Positions 47,601 through 60,157 of a DNA stretch of 64,000 nt are shown in pieces. The stretch lies in contig NC_003284.9 of the NCBI RefSeq assembly GCF_000002985.6, positions 11,036,001 to 11,100,000 on the forward strand. The letters run 5' to 3'. The translations under genes and the position numbers were made by a program. The stretch comes from Caenorhabditis elegans. Taxonomy: Eukaryota > Nematoda > Chromadorea > Rhabditida > Rhabditidae. Position 1 is the first letter of the stretch; each line of letters starts with the position of its first letter. The notes beneath the pieces are model-generated. The model ran no database searches, had not been told where the DNA came from, and was given only the letters and a program-made list of their open reading frames with translations.

Positions 47601-50600
47601 GAAATGAAAATATTAAATGTACTGGATTGAAATTTATTATTATGATTAAGTGTTTGATATAATATTGATATGAGGTTTTTATGGTTAAGTAGAAACATGG
47701 TTGGTTTGCAGATCTCGGCTATATTCTCAGCATTGGTTCTCACATTAGTTCTGTTTTTTATCGGACAATATCTGGAGGGTTTACCAATGGTGAGAACATG
47801 TTTTTGAACAATATGATTTTTCATAAAAATTTGAATTATAGTGTTTACTCTCGTGCATTGTCATTGTGGCACTTCGAGGAATGTTTTTACATCTTCAAAA
47901 TTTTGTAACACTTTGGAGAGTTTCTAAATATGATTGGGTAAGTATGAATGACACAGGAAAGTTTCTGATAACAATAACGGGACTTGAGTTTTAGGCAATA
48001 TTTGCAATCACCTTCTTTGCAACAGTGTGCTTGGATGTTGTACCAGGGCTATTTATCGGGACAATTTTTGCGTTGCTACTTTCAATTTTGAGAATACAAC
48101 GGTGAGTTAGTGTGTTAGAAAAATATTGGAAACGACTGCCTATGAGATATAGGACTACCAGTTCTGAAAACCAAATGGACATGGCAAAAAGTAAAACAAC
48201 AGTCTGATCGCCAACAATTAATAGTTCCATTCAAATTTTGACTGCTGCCTTTTGGACTGCTGGAAAAAATTCCACTCTTGACGGAATCTCTCGTTCTCCC
48301 TTTCTAATTCTTCACGCCGCCTGGCTTCCTGTTCTTTTCTCAATTCAAACTCTCTTTCTCGTTGATGAAGAAGCTCTAGATAGTAATTGAGCGGAGACTC
48401 GGTTGTAGTAGTTGTTGTTGGTGGTTTTATTGTAAATTGAGAAGACCACGAATTCTGGTTTGTGAATTTCTGCCAAATTGCGTAGGTTTGCACAGACTTG
48501 CAGAAAATTGGCTCTATGAGATTTCGAACAAACCTTAAAAAATAAACAGTGAAATTCTATACTTTTAAATTTTATATCGATCGCTTTTCAATCATTCCAT
48601 TAATAGAATTTTACGTCTTTTATTTTCAGTGATTTTAAAATTTTAATTCAGGCGTAAAACTCCCGTAATTATTTTAGGCAATCCATCAACGGTACCGTGT
48701 GACGGTAGCTCAGTTTTCATGTCTGTAACTTCAAAACTTATTACTTACCAGTTAGCGTTCTCTTCCAAACAGTCACAGAAAACTCTGTCAGCGTCTTCTC
48801 TCGACAGTGTATGATGATAATAGTGATCGTCGTGAGCCTGGCAGCACTGATTCACACCTGAAATAAAAAGTGATTTCAAAATTCATTGCTGTGAAAAAAA
48901 ACTAAATGAACAATCTGAATTTGTTCGAAACTAATTTTAAACTTGGGGAGTACTAGCTAATTTATTTCACAGCCAGTAAGATTCGAATATTGTTTTATCT
49001 ATGTAATTTGAAATAATATAAATTTTGTAGATGGATCTAAAAATTAGCAATATATGTTTCCTTGAACTTCAGCGTCATCTTATTACTATTATGCTTACCA
49101 TGGTAGTCGAAAGGTTTGGCTAGCCACTCTGATATTGTTTCCGTCAGTTTGTTAATTCCACAATGCCATTTAGCGTGATCGTAATATCCAGAACATTGAA
49201 CAGTTAATACAGATAAAAGTGCAAATAGTATACTGAGTTTTCTCATCCTGAAAAACAAAAAATGAGTGATAGGCAGGAGGGAAGCTTTTGTCTAGCTCTC
49301 AAACGTAACGTGAAGAGAAAAGTACAGCGGCTGCTAACAATCATTATGAAAACAGAACTAGAGAAGAAACGAAATGAATTTGTGCCTAGACCATCGGTTT
49401 TTGTCGTTTTTGAGTTCAGAATCTTCTTTCCTTCCATCTCTTCAGTGGCCATTTCAATGCAAATAGTCTCACTGGGTTTTATTGACCTTTCTGATTTTCT
49501 CACCATCACAAATTTTATGAACACTTTTGCCGGCAATAGTTTTTGACCATAGGCGAGCAGTGATGCTCCAAACATGTTTTTGAATAGGATATCGAGATTA
49601 GAAAGTACCCGTGAAAACAAATGGAAAGAAAAATCGGACGTTGAATAGATATTGACTTATTTCGAACAAAAAAGTGTCAAAGGTTTTGTCACTGGACGAA
49701 AAAAGCGCATCAATGGTACTTTTCGGGAAGACAATACCTATTTGATGTTGCAATCCTAGAGAAAAGAACCAAATGGTCAATGTTTCCAAAAAAGCGGTTC
49801 AAAAGATTACAAAATGAACAATTGATGGAAAATTTAAAACAGACTCGTAACATAAGTTCATTTGTGTCTCAATGTCTGATTGATATCTCAATATATGATT
49901 ATTAACAACTCTTCTCAACTTTTCATAGAAAATAACATTTTACTGAACAATTAATAATTTACCAGCAAAATAAATTTTTTAGGCGTTAACTTGGTAAAAT
50001 TGTTTCCTATGCTGTTACACATGCTCCAGCATAAAAGTCTATCACTGTTTATGAAAACAGTAGCTAAATGTGATAACTGAAAGCTTTCGGTTAAGTAACG
50101 GATAAGTTTAAGAGATAATTAGGATAGATATGTATGGAAAATACGGGATCAACATTTCTATAAAAACCGCTTAAGAAGTGTTAGACTGGCAAAACTTTAG
50201 AATACTTACAATTGAGTTACTAAGGATATGTACAACTTTTTTTTGATAGTCCACATTCAGAAAATGTGCAAAATTGTTTTTCACATACATTTATTATGAA
50301 CAAAATTGAAGTATATTCACTTTAAAAAATTGATTCCTAACTAGAAACATTTTCATCAAGAGCAACGAACAAAACTCGAAAAACGAACACTACCCACGAT
50401 GAAAAGGCAAGTATATTGAATTTTGAATCACGGCCGAGCCCAATGGCAAAAATACAATAGTCCCCGATGGGTTGGCATTTGCTCGTAAATCCGGAACAAG
50501 ATACTCGAATGTTTCTCGCGTGTGTGTTGTGTTTCTCCGTCGAATATCTACAGGTTTTCTCTCCAGCACTTGTGTCTGCGCAAGCTCTCATGCGTTTGCA

Positions 50601-51209
50601 CAGCACTGACCATTGCGTCTCATGTGCAGTTCAATGAACTTTTGTTTGTGTTAGCTTTCAAACAATCATTTTTGCAGATCGAGCCCAACACTTCTGGACG
50701 ATGACTGCGCCGAATCTGGGTAAACTCTACTAGAGACAAATGCAAAGTTCAAAAGTGTTTTCTATTTACAGAAAAACATTCGTTGTGTTCTTTGCATCAT
50801 CACTTTTTTATTTCAATTGTGAACGTTTCGACAGAAAAATTCAGAAAATCGTTGCACAAATCACGGGAGAAAAAGATATTTCAAAAGCAGCAGTTTCAAC
50901 AGAAGACATGGCAATGATTGATAGCCATAAACCACAGGTTTAGTTAAATCATTATTTTTTTCACTCAATTTTTTTTCTTCAGAAAACAGTAATATTCGAC
51001 ATGAACGGTGTATCAAGTATTGATTTGTCAGGTGCTAATTTACTAGTAAAAATTCAAAAAGACCTCATAACTAACGACATTTCTTTCAAAATTAGAAATC
51101 CAAGTGGTAAGTAGGTTGATCTGAACCAACTTTTCTCAAAACATTTTCAGATCACATATTTTCGTTCTTGACCGGTCTACCAAACACAGATCAGCTATTT
51201 GAGTCATAG
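44680..51209 (+). CDS. sulp-7: SLC26/SulP anion transporter with STAS domain
   Basis: A multi-pass plasma-membrane anion exchanger or sulfate permease. Exons: 44680-44815, 44862-44972, 45029-45186, 45242-45295, 45399-45509, 45560-45721, 45766-45848, 46108-46369, 47712-47789, 47842-47937, 47995-48101, 50678-50719, 50772-50937, 50983-51106, 51151-51209, giving 582 residues with consistent phase. The N-terminal core has [35 protein letters not shown]-type SulP signature motifs. Further membrane helices run to [29 protein letters not shown]. The C-terminal STAS domain includes [19 protein letters not shown] and ends [12 protein letters not shown]. It is short for the family, mainly because of a small STAS region. 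Introns 8 (1.3 kb) and 11 (2.6 kb) are long, and intron 11 contains an antisense PLA2-like gene. I recall this gene as W04G3.6/sulp-7. Confidence 0.92.
48218..49246 (-). CDS. Nested secreted phospholipase A2-like protein with charged coiled-coil tail
   Basis: This gene lies on the opposite strand inside intron 11 of sulp-7. Exons on the minus strand: 49246-49099, 48857-48749, 48533-48218, giving 190 residues. A signal peptide ([20 protein letters not shown]) is followed by WHCGINKL and [14 protein letters not shown] (the CCxxHDxxY signature), then [10 protein letters not shown]. The last exon is much longer than in the relatives: a Thr-rich linker ([12 protein letters not shown]) leads into about 60 residues of strongly charged Glu/Arg helix ([20 protein letters not shown]). 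That is an unusual addition to a PLA2-like protein. Both intron phases match the four PLA2-like genes at 40-44 kb. The start follows directly after a TTTCAG acceptor. Confidence 0.8.
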
Positions 51210-53229
51210 ACACCGCCGCCTCTGAGAGGTTCAAAGTGTGGATCCCCACTCATTCCTATCCGATTAACAAGCGATATCGTCGTCTGGTTGACCAAACACT
51301 TTATGATGTTTCATACTTATCCGAATTTGTTAGAGTTTTACTCGTCATCTTTCTTCATTTTGAAGATTATTTTGCTTTTTTCATTTAATTTATACAAATG
51401 TTAGGAAATTAATTAGTTTCTTCGGTTTGTTCTCTTTTGCAATATAAAATTGTCAAAATACATACAAAGAAAAACGTTTTCTCAACAGACAATACAAACA
51501 ATAATTTAGTAAGGTAGAGTAATTAAAAAATATTTTTTGATTGCTTTGGTTCTTCATTGTCACAATACACCAATTGCTTTGGTCACAATACACATTATTA
51601 ATTTTTGACATATTCTGCAAAATCACATACAAGCTGTTTCAGAATCATTTTTCGTGCATCTTCTCTACTAGCCCTAGACACGCATAAAATGAATCTCCTG
51701 ATATACTCTGTGGTAAGCACGCATTATTGTGAGGAGAGAGCATTATTGTTTTTGTCATGGAAATCTAGATACGCACGCTGAGATACGCTCATTAAAGGCT
51801 GGCTGTTTATATATTGTCTTTTGATACTCAAGTATCATAAAATTAAGTTAAATGTAATGTTGAAGTTCCTGGAAATTCAATTACTATTTTTCAGTTTCTG
51901 AACAAATGAGTCGTTAGAACAAATGAGTCGTTAGAAAATGTGGAAAAATACAGATTCTTTTCACAAAAATAGAGAAAGGCAGTCAATAAAATGAATTATT
52001 GTTTTCAAATAAGATTTACATGAATGCTGGGTTTCGGAAATTTCGAGAAATTTTCAATTATTGAAATTTTTTAACATTTAAAGTCATAACCTTTTACATT
52101 ATCTTCCGGTGTGTTTTGAAATTGTATAGAGTGACTTTCAAAATTAACAAAAAATGCCCATGATTGTTTCAACCTCTTGTTTCAACCTGATTTTCTTTGT
52201 TAAATGTGGTAAAATTCTTACAACTATCAAAGATTTTTTCGTAACTTTTAAAACACGCTATGCAAACACTCCTTTTCGGTGAAAATTTTGATTTAAATAC
52301 ATTGATGATAAGCATAACTCTATATACAATAATTTTTGCTAGGTGAATCCTATTACACGCTGTAACGATAACTAGGTGGCTGGACTCAAAAAAACTTTAG
52401 TGAATCTTTCGATAATGAAAAATTGCTATGGGACAATATTCTCAATTTTGAGCTTTTTCTCCATTTAAACGGTTTTAATGATTTCTTTAAACATTCACCG
52501 TCAAACATTCCATGTTAAGCTATTCACACTTGAAATATTTTGAAATAGGAAATAAATATTTCAAAGCATAGTTCGGACATTTTTCCTTTTTTTTTTAATA
52601 TGTAAATCATGATTCATTGTGTTGTATCAAACATCGAAGTTCACACATTTGTTTTTTTTTTACTTCCAATGTGTCATGTTTAGGGAAAACGTAGCTTATT
52701 GTGTACATAACCTCATTTCTCTCGTCCCGCTTTTTGAAATGAAGCTTTTCAATTAACTTGGCTCTGAATTTTTTATGCGGGTATTTGGAAAACTTTTGAT
52801 TCCAGACATTACATATATCTTGACCTATAATTTCAGTGCAAATCAAAATTTGCTCAGTTTCAAAAGCATTAAAGCATTAGGTACATCCCCAGATTTCATG
52901 CATGATTTCCGCGGGTGCACTTTTCGATCATAAATAGCAGATGCCTCAATGTATCTTTGAAGGGTTAGATTACATGACAGTTTTTCTGGATTTAAATTCC
53001 ATATCTAACAGCTCCATCGCTTTGCTTTCCTGTTCTCATAACATTTTCATCGATGCATCTGAACGAGAGAGAAACACAGGCAGCAGCACATTTGACAAAA
53101 AAAAACCACAGAAAAACTCTCGCTCTCTGTCTGTGTCTCGTTACTATTTTTCACTCCCTGTATTATTTTTTGTCTTTTGTGTTCCACTCATATTGTTACC
53201 TCGCGTTATCTCTGTCGACTTTTTTCTTG
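51210..53229. other. Intergenic region, sulp-7 3' end to the next gene
   Basis: The sulp-7 3'UTR is followed by AT-rich sequence. A direct repeat of GAACAAATGAGTCGTTA is at about 51900-51936. A minus-strand open frame at 52607-52865 has cysteines and lysines but no usable start or splice partner. The segment 53100-53220 is pyrimidine-rich and leads into the next gene. Confidence 0.4.
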
Positions 53230-54659
53230 ATGAAACGTATGCAGACAATGTCGGTGTCATTGGAAGAGTACATGGAGAAGGAGGTGGATTATGCGATTGC
53301 GAACATGAAGAACGCGGAGCAAGGTATCAAGGAGACGATGGATGCTTTCATTGCTTTGGTGAGTCAAACATGGAAATAGTTTGTGTATGATGTAAAAAAT
53401 GCCTTCTGGTTGTTTTTATATTTCGGTCAAAACAAATTGGAAAAAAATGCATCGTCGATTTTTGAGAACATTCGACTGTTTTGAATATGTTTAAAACATT
53501 TTATTCCAATTCTCTAAAATAAATTCCAACGTGTTATCCTAACAATTTTTAGATGAAGTTTTTTAATCAAAAGCAGTGTTACCACATTGGAATAATCTTC
53601 TAAGAAACTAATAAGTTGAAAAATGAAAACAATGGCAAAAAAAGAATTTTGCTCTACTGGTTGAATGGGGCAGCGTTTTTACTCTTTAAACGGCTGGAAA
53701 AAGTGTGTGAAAGTTGGCGAAAGGTGGCGAAAGTTTCTTGAGAAGTGGGGAGAGTTGGTTAGAAAGCAGATAAAGTTGGTTGGAAAGTGGTTCATATTTA
53801 ATGGCAGTTAGAAAGTGGTCAACGTTGGTTTAAAAGTGGCGCCGAATTCCCCCTTAATGGTGTTGCACTGTTAAGAACGTGCGACAGCACATTATTATGA
53901 GCAACAAATTTTCCGCATTTAGAGCACACCGTGATTGGAAATCACGTGAAAGATGTGAGGAAAAACCAAAACTCAGTGAAAATAAAAACTGAAGCATTAA
54001 ATTTGACTCCAATGAAATGTGCAAAATACTCCTTTCAATTTGGAAAAAAAACTGTTGAAATTGGGATATGACAAAAATTGAAACACGAAAAATTCAAAAT
54101 TCATACTGTTGAGTTGTTTCTCCAATTTTAGTGTATTTGTTTTCAATTCGCGCTATTTTCCGGCTTGCCGGATTGACAAGAATCTTGCGTGCGTTAAAAA
54201 TTCACACGTGATTGTATGTTTTGATAGTAATTCCCATGTGTAGGTTATGAAAGTAAAGTAATTAAAACTTAATATACAAAAAAATGCCCAATTAAGAATG
54301 TTTCTGGGATCTTCTAAAATGTCATATTATGTGCAAAACAACAAAGCAAATTTAAGGTGACTGGATACAATATCGATCTCTCAAATTTTGCCGAACTTAA
54401 AGAAAACTACAACAAACGACTTGCCGAGATTGATGGTGTCAAAGAAATGAGCATGTTTCACAACATCAAGGTTAGATCTACTAAAGCCCAGTTCAAAAAA
54501 GCACACTTAGATATTCAGAACATCACTGTATACCTTGAGCTCTTGACTGAAAACATCAACACAACAATCAGGACTTTCCCAACACGGAACAAGCGTCTTA
54601 TTCAAGAAGCTGCCACGGTATCACTGAAAAACGCGTCCTCTTCTTCTTCAAGTTCATAA
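53230..54659 (+). CDS. Small helical/coiled-coil protein, function unknown
   Basis: Exons: 53230-53358 and 54357-54659, joined in phase 0 by an intron of about 1 kb, giving 143 residues. In-frame ATGs at 53230, 53239 and 53248 leave the exact start open. The protein is almost entirely charged, amphipathic helix (VSLEEYMEKEVDYAIANMK … FAELKENYNKRLAEIDGVKE … LLTENINTTIRTFPTRNKRL), ending in a serine run. Size and composition resemble small subunits of multi-protein complexes such as BLOC-1/BORC, but I cannot assign it. The intron contains a copy of the dispersed repeat (53668-53842). The acceptor is a weak TTTAAG. Confidence 0.7.
53668..53842 (+). repeat. Dispersed repeat, copy 2 (GTGG/AAAGTTGG-rich)
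   Basis: It lies in the intron of the small helical-protein gene and aligns with 36375-36590 in the same orientation. Shared words include GGCGAAA, GAAGTGG, AAAGTTGG, TTGGAAAGTGGTT and AGTTAGAAAGTGG. The two copies are clearly diverged. A shorter related piece lies at about 7195-7265. Confidence 0.7.
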
Positions 54660-55049
54660 TCATTTTTTAAGATCTTTCATCTTTTCTCTTTTTCGTGTAT
54701 GTACTCTTACATCTCACTTGCACATGCTGCTCTTTGCCATCTCAAATCAGTGTCACAATGTGAACTTTTTTTGATTAGCACCCAGTTCACACTCCCTTGC
54801 CCCGTTTTGTTTTCACCCAATTTATTATTTTGTTTGTAAAAAGTAGTGAAACAATGTATGTTAATTTTAGCGTACGTCTCGTTTGTTTTAATAGGGGATA
54901 TTTTCGATAGAAAATCAACGTGAATATTTTAAGAAAACTGGTAAGGAAAGATATATAGGATTTCAGAAAAGTAGGTGGCGGACACGAAAATGTGATAAAG
55001 TTCTCAATTTGTTCACTATAATGGATTTGAAAAACGAGTACAATCGTCT
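54660..55049. other. Convergent 3'UTR region
   Basis: It separates the 3' ends of the plus-strand gene ending at 54659 and the minus-strand gene ending at 55050. No coding or repeat feature is seen. Confidence 0.5.
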
Positions 55050-55743
55050 TTAAATCGTTCCAGCATCTGTGTTGTTTGGAATTTGTGATGCAAGCCAGAG
55101 TTGGAACTCTCGATAGAGCTGGAGTAGACGGACGGTGTGGATCACTTGTCCATTGTACTGCTAAAAAAAGTATTTATCACGTTTGGATATCAATATAGCA
55201 GAAACACAAATATATGGTATTGATTTTTGAATAACTTATCCATATTTTGGGTAAAGGGTAAAAAGTTCTTCACATAAACCCAAATTGAAATTTTTTCCCG
55301 GTTTTTGTTGGCGTACAAAAACAAAACAAAATAACAATATAACAAAAGAAATAATCAAATTTTGAATAAAACGTTTACCCTCATCTCATCTACGGATTGA
55401 AGATTTCCATGTTCTCAATTTCGACAATTCTATTGTTGATGGCCATAGTTGCATTACGTTCAGCCCTGAGAACTACGGCAGAAATATGTTCTCGCTAAAA
55501 TAGTGACATGGTTTGAAAAATAAATGCTCAGAAAGTGCATACCATTCCACGAAGTTCCAATGCCAAACGTGCGTTTGTTGTAGATAGGAGAATAACGAGG
55601 AAGTGCCTTTCATTTTGCTATAAATAAAATCAAGTTGTATAGTGTTTTCAAGTGTTTCTTACTTGAATGGATTGTATAAGTTCTGCTCTCAAATTTCGTT
55701 CATCAATTCCTGTTAGTTCTCTATTTGGCTCCAAAAATCCCAT
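55050..55743 (-). CDS. Small helical protein, function unknown; one-base frameshift in exon 3
   Basis: Exons on the minus strand: 55743-55663, 55617-55543, 55494-55379, 55160-55050. Exons 1, 2 and 4 and the start of exon 3 fit together in phase 0. They encode MGFLEPNRELTGIDERNL…, ERHFLVILLSTTNARLALE…, REHISAVVLRAERNATMA… and QYNGQVIHTVRLLQLYREF…, about 126 residues in all. Exon 3, however, is 116 bases. Its beginning reads …NNRIVEIENME, but the end, which must read NLQSVDEMR to enter exon 4, is one base out of frame. One base appears to be missing in the T run at 55404-55406 (+ strand). As given, translation stops at a TAG just after IFNP. It could be a real lesion, a sequence error or a recent pseudogene. 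The family is not recognised. Confidence 0.6.
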
Positions 55744-56287
55744 GCTCGGTACAACTAAAAACGTTCAGAGTGAAAAACAAAACCGAGTAAAAATAAGGAA
55801 AAATGATTGTGGTTAGGCAAAATACCACAAGCTTGATGGCTTTTATAGCTTTTTCTTAGACACGGAATAGCGCTGTACGAAATAATAGGGTAGTGAAAAT
55901 TGAAGCGTGCGAATTTTTTCCGATAATTAAAATGTTGTAAAGGTTGAGTTAAAAATGATTTTCAAGACTATTGGGAATAAAACATATTATCTGGTGATTG
56001 CACTATTAAACTTCACATCGAAGTGACGTTATATTTCGTTCAACCATAATTTTAAAGCTTTATAATTTGTTCAACTTGTATCCTCGGGAGACTGTAATAT
56101 ACGCAAGAACAAAGATGCGTGACGTGTGAGCTACATATTTTATGATACAAAAAATTGCGTAATGGTCAAAGTGAGAATTGATATCATCAGAATAATGAAT
56201 AAAAAATAATTGCATGCTAATGTGAAATGTTTTGATACTTGTTTCAAAATATACTGGTTTATTCTTATACACACGGTTATATAACTA
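55744..56287. other. Intergenic, no feature recognised
   Basis: AT-rich sequence upstream of the minus-strand gene ending at 55743 and left of the inverted-repeat element. It should contain that gene's promoter. No exon is seen. Confidence 0.4.
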
Positions 56288-57364
56288 CAGGGTGACAATT
56301 AATTATGGGAAGTCGTAAAAACGCCATAAAAACGTTGCAACTTGAGATAATGTTACAAAATTTTTAACTGCAAATTAAGAAAATATTTCTGATTATATAT
56401 TCTCAAGAAATGTTTGTGCTTTTTTTTTTACCAACGACGACAGGCCTCCAAAGTAGATTGATTTCACAGAGCCGCAAGCTTTTTGTACGAAATAGTGTCC
56501 GAAGAAACGGTTTCCTTCTAGTTATTGAAACAAATTTTAGTCTATTGTCTTTCCCATATATTTTTCTCTAATTTGAGTATAAAATTGAAAAATATAGAAT
56601 TCTACATGAAAAATTATGACTCTTTTTCCTCCATCAATAATAAAAGCTTTTCAGAGGTAAATTGGGTATTTGTCACAAGCTTTTGGTTCCAGTCATGCTG
56701 GGAAGCTAATTTTTTGCTGGAAGTTGTTTCTGTGCTTAAAATTTTATTACAATTATTAAGTTGGTAAACAATATCAATTTCTATCAGTTTTGGCAATTTT
56801 TTGAAAAAATTATGAAAATGACATTACTTTCTATTCTGCTATCAAACTAGTCAAATAACAAAATCTGATGAGGAAAATTAATGATTAATGATGAAAAGTG
56901 TATTAATCTACAGTTCCCAACTATTTAGGAATATTGAAACTTCTCAAAAACTGAAATTTTGAACATCGAACCAACTATCCTGAGAATCCCATTTTTTGCG
57001 GCCCACTCAAATTTATAATTTTCTTTGTGTGTCTGTTGGCTTTGAATGTTATGTTCACAAATTTATGTTTCACAATATTCAAAATTCTAGTCATAGTTCA
57101 GCTCTGGCACCATTTTGGGGTGATTCAAGGTTTACTGCGAGCTCCTGGAGCTTCTTCAATTCACATTGAAAAGCACTGAAAATCGGTCTTTTTTGGGTCT
57201 GTTCTATTTGGACACCCATAACTTTTTTAAGAACAAGTTTCAGATAATTTTGTTTTCATGAAATTGTAGTGATATACTTGATTAACATTATCTTCATGAA
57301 AATTCAGAGTAAAAACACGTGGTCGCCGTGTCGCCGAAACTTCCCATAATTGATTGTCACCCTG
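56288..57364. mobile_element. Tc1/mariner-type transposon relic with terminal inverted repeats
   Basis: The left end CAGGGTGACAATTAATTATG and the right end, in reverse complement CAGGGTGACAATCAATTATG, match over about 26 bases (both continue GGAAGT). Both ends are flanked by TA, the target duplication of the Tc1/mariner superfamily. The element is 1,077 bases. No intact transposase reading frame remains; the longest frames are about 80 codons and show no DDE/D motif that I recognise. It is therefore a decayed or non-autonomous copy. Confidence 0.85.
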
Positions 57365-59672
57365 TACATATAACTATAACTGAAGCCCGAATATAACTAC
57401 GATTAAATGTCACGGAGTGCAAGAGTTCCTCGAGTACAAGCCATTGTTGCTAAAATTTAAATGGCCCAGTAACAAAGCCCACAATTTGCAAAACGTTTCC
57501 AAAATATTTGCGATAATTTGTAAACGGCCGACCTGTGTTCAAATATTTCTAAAATTGAAGATTACGTACGGAAAGAATTTTTGAGAAACGATTACGGGCC
57601 GCTGGAGTTTTTTTTTTTTGAAAAATTCCAATAAAAAATTGAGAGGGAAGGTGATGAATCTTTCGCATAAATTTTTGTGATGACTAAAGAAAAAAGAAAA
57701 GAAAAAAAATAAGAAAAAAAACTTACAATTAAGAATACAAATTTTACACGTACTGTCCGCTTCAAAAGTTAGGGTTTCAACTAACTTTTTTGTTGGTCGG
57801 TTTGAAATTTTCAAACTTTTTTGTAATTACAGTTAGTAAAAACATCCGAAAATCATTTCTTCTGAATTTCTTTTTACATATTATCTTTTTCCTACTTATT
57901 ATCTTTTTAACTTTTAACTTATTACCTTTTGACAAAACTTCTGTTGTAACCATGCTAAATTTCTTGAGTTTTGGTTCGTAGTTCCCGTTCACAGGTTCCT
58001 TTCAATACGTGTTCAGTTATTCTCCGACATATGCGAACATTTTTAATTTGGTTTCAGTGCACAGTAAAACATCAAATTAAAAAAACCCCCGCTCAATTAT
58101 TTTATCCACCAACATGCATAAGCTCCCTGCGCGATATAAAACGTTGAAATTCAATATTTCATTTTCTCAAAATCAATCAATACACATCCCCTGCCCTTGT
58201 GTAGTTATCCACTGCAGTGAGGTGTCCCTGCGCGAATGGTTCCCTTCGCAATGTTCAACTGGGCAATGGTTGAGCCCACTTAACTTACATGAGAAAAAAT
58301 GTATCGAGTTTTAAAATACACAGAGAATGTTGTTCTGTAACTGAAAACTTGAAAAAAAGAAAAAAAACAAAAAAAGTTAGAACGGAAGATTAAAGATCGG
58401 TTGCCGAAATTTGAGATTATGAAAAATGGTCCAAAACTACCAAATTTCGTAATAAGACAGTCTGAAAGCTATTTTTAAAAAAAAGTTATGGCGGCTCAAA
58501 GTTCTGAAAAAAGGCATATTTTGCTAAAATATCAAATTTTGGCAACTTATCGGTGTCGCGGAGGTTGGAGCTCAATTTTTATTTGATTATCATTCTTTAG
58601 TTCATGTATTTGCAGTTCATTAGGTGTTATTTCGTTAATTGAGATGTTTTTTGGTCGATGCGGGCACTAGTAACAAGAATAGCAGTTTGAGGGCAATGAT
58701 GTGATTCACATGCTTCTTTAAAAAAAATTTTGACAAAAACTGTTCTTTTTTTCAGATCAATTTTAATAAGAATATATAAGTTCCCTGTTTATTATTTTTT
58801 TAAAAACAAGTGTAAATATACTAAATCTGAAACTCTACAAGATGTTTTTATTTTTGATTGACAGTACGTACATTCAGCGGCCTTTGACATAACATGTTTT
58901 TAAAAGAAAATCTGTGATTTACCTGACCTAGATCTACAATTTTACCCATTTTATAATGGTTTGTTTTGCTAAAGATAATTTTTTGATGGGAATGTTTACG
59001 TTCAACTACCGAAGGGCACATCGAGATTCCTCCGAGTTTATTTCAAAGCAAGACTCAACAAATTATTTCACTATGTTTTGCATTTTCTGAACAATCAATT
59101 TTTCCTTCGGATTTACTAAACATCTGTATCTAATTTTTTGGTGCAATTCCTTTTTTACCCCACATTTTTTCTGGAAACTTTCTTCGATAAAACGTGACCT
59201 TTTTTCTGTTTTCAGGTTTAGTAATGTTGTTTTCTAAGCTTAAAAACGAAAATAATATTAAAATGAGCATTCACGTAATAATTAAATTAGAATGATTAAA
59301 TTTTTGAGTATTTGTTTTAAATGTGATGGTAGAAAACCTTTTTTTTTCGAAATAGAAATTTTCTATTTAATGTTTGCTTTTTGTAGTGTCGTCATACTTC
59401 CGCTTCAAAAACCATAGCGAGACCCGATTTATCAAGCTACCGTACTTTGTTAGATTCTTCTCTGATAGAGGTCAACCGTCACGAAAACATGTCGCTACGC
59501 AATAACAGCGAGCGATTTGTTTTCACTACTCACATCATTCCTTCCAGCTGCCTCAACACACCAGAACGCTCACCAGTCGCATGTGTTCATTCTTCTCGAC
59601 TCAAATGGATACCCCCTCTTCTCTCGTTTCTCTCTCCTCCATTTGTTTGTCCATGCACACGCCAAAATACAT
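57365..59672. other. Gene-poor intergenic region
   Basis: AT-rich sequence with long T/A runs (for example 57610-57725). Short open frames at 57539-57992, 58114-58314 and 59447-59677 lack recognisable features or splice partners. No gene is supported. Confidence 0.4.
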
Positions 59673-59753
59673 GGTGAGATGGCCGAGTGGTCTAAGGCGC
59701 TGGTTTTAGGCACCAGTCCCTCCGGGGGCGTGGGTTCGAATCCCACTCTCATC
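59673..59753 (+). tRNA. tRNA-Leu (anticodon UAG)
   Basis: An 81-base class II tRNA. The acceptor stem GGTGAGA pairs with TCTCATC (one G-T). The D arm is TGGCCGAGTGGTCTAAGGC (A box). The anticodon stem CTGGT/ACCAG encloses the loop TTTAGGC with anticodon TAG at 59707-59709. A long variable arm (TCCCTCCGGGGGC) and the T arm GTGGGTTCGAATCCCAC (B box) follow. The long variable arm and TAG anticodon identify leucine for CUA codons. There is no intron and no encoded CCA. The T run at 59761-59769 fits RNA polymerase III termination. Confidence 0.97.
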
Positions 59754-60157
59754 AATTTCCTTTTTTTTTGCCATTTGGAACCGCTTGTCAAAGCTACTGC
59801 CAGAAAAAAAACTTAACCGGTCATTTTTTGCTTCCGTTCAATGTTATTCCCCTCTGTGAACTCATTCCACCAACTGGAACCCCCAAACTATTTTATGGTT
59901 TAGAGGGTCAATTTACCATTTTCTTTTTATTTCTGTTGTCCTGTCTTTGGTGTCAATTAATTTTGTTATGATAAGAATGAAAAAAATCATATATAAAACT
60001 TCTTCTGGCAAATTCAAAACTGGAGTATAAATTAATACTGATAAAACAAATGTAGAGCAACCCACTGGTGATCTACATTTAACAAAATACTGGCTATAAT
60101 GGAACACAAGGTAAATAGGAAATCGAATGCGAAAAAAAAAACAAACACATTATCAAG
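59754..60157. other. Intergenic between tRNA-Leu and kinase pseudogene
   Basis: The T-rich terminator of the tRNA is followed by AT-rich sequence with no recognisable exon. Confidence 0.4.

Noticed and set aside
52607-52865. Minus-strand open frame with several Cys and Lys residues
   Set aside because: It has no ATG near its beginning, a stop just upstream and no acceptor, and I recognise no family. It could be a worn fragment, but the support is too weak.
59570-59816. Open frames on both strands through the tRNA-Leu gene
   Set aside because: They overlap a perfectly folded tRNA gene and contain no domain.
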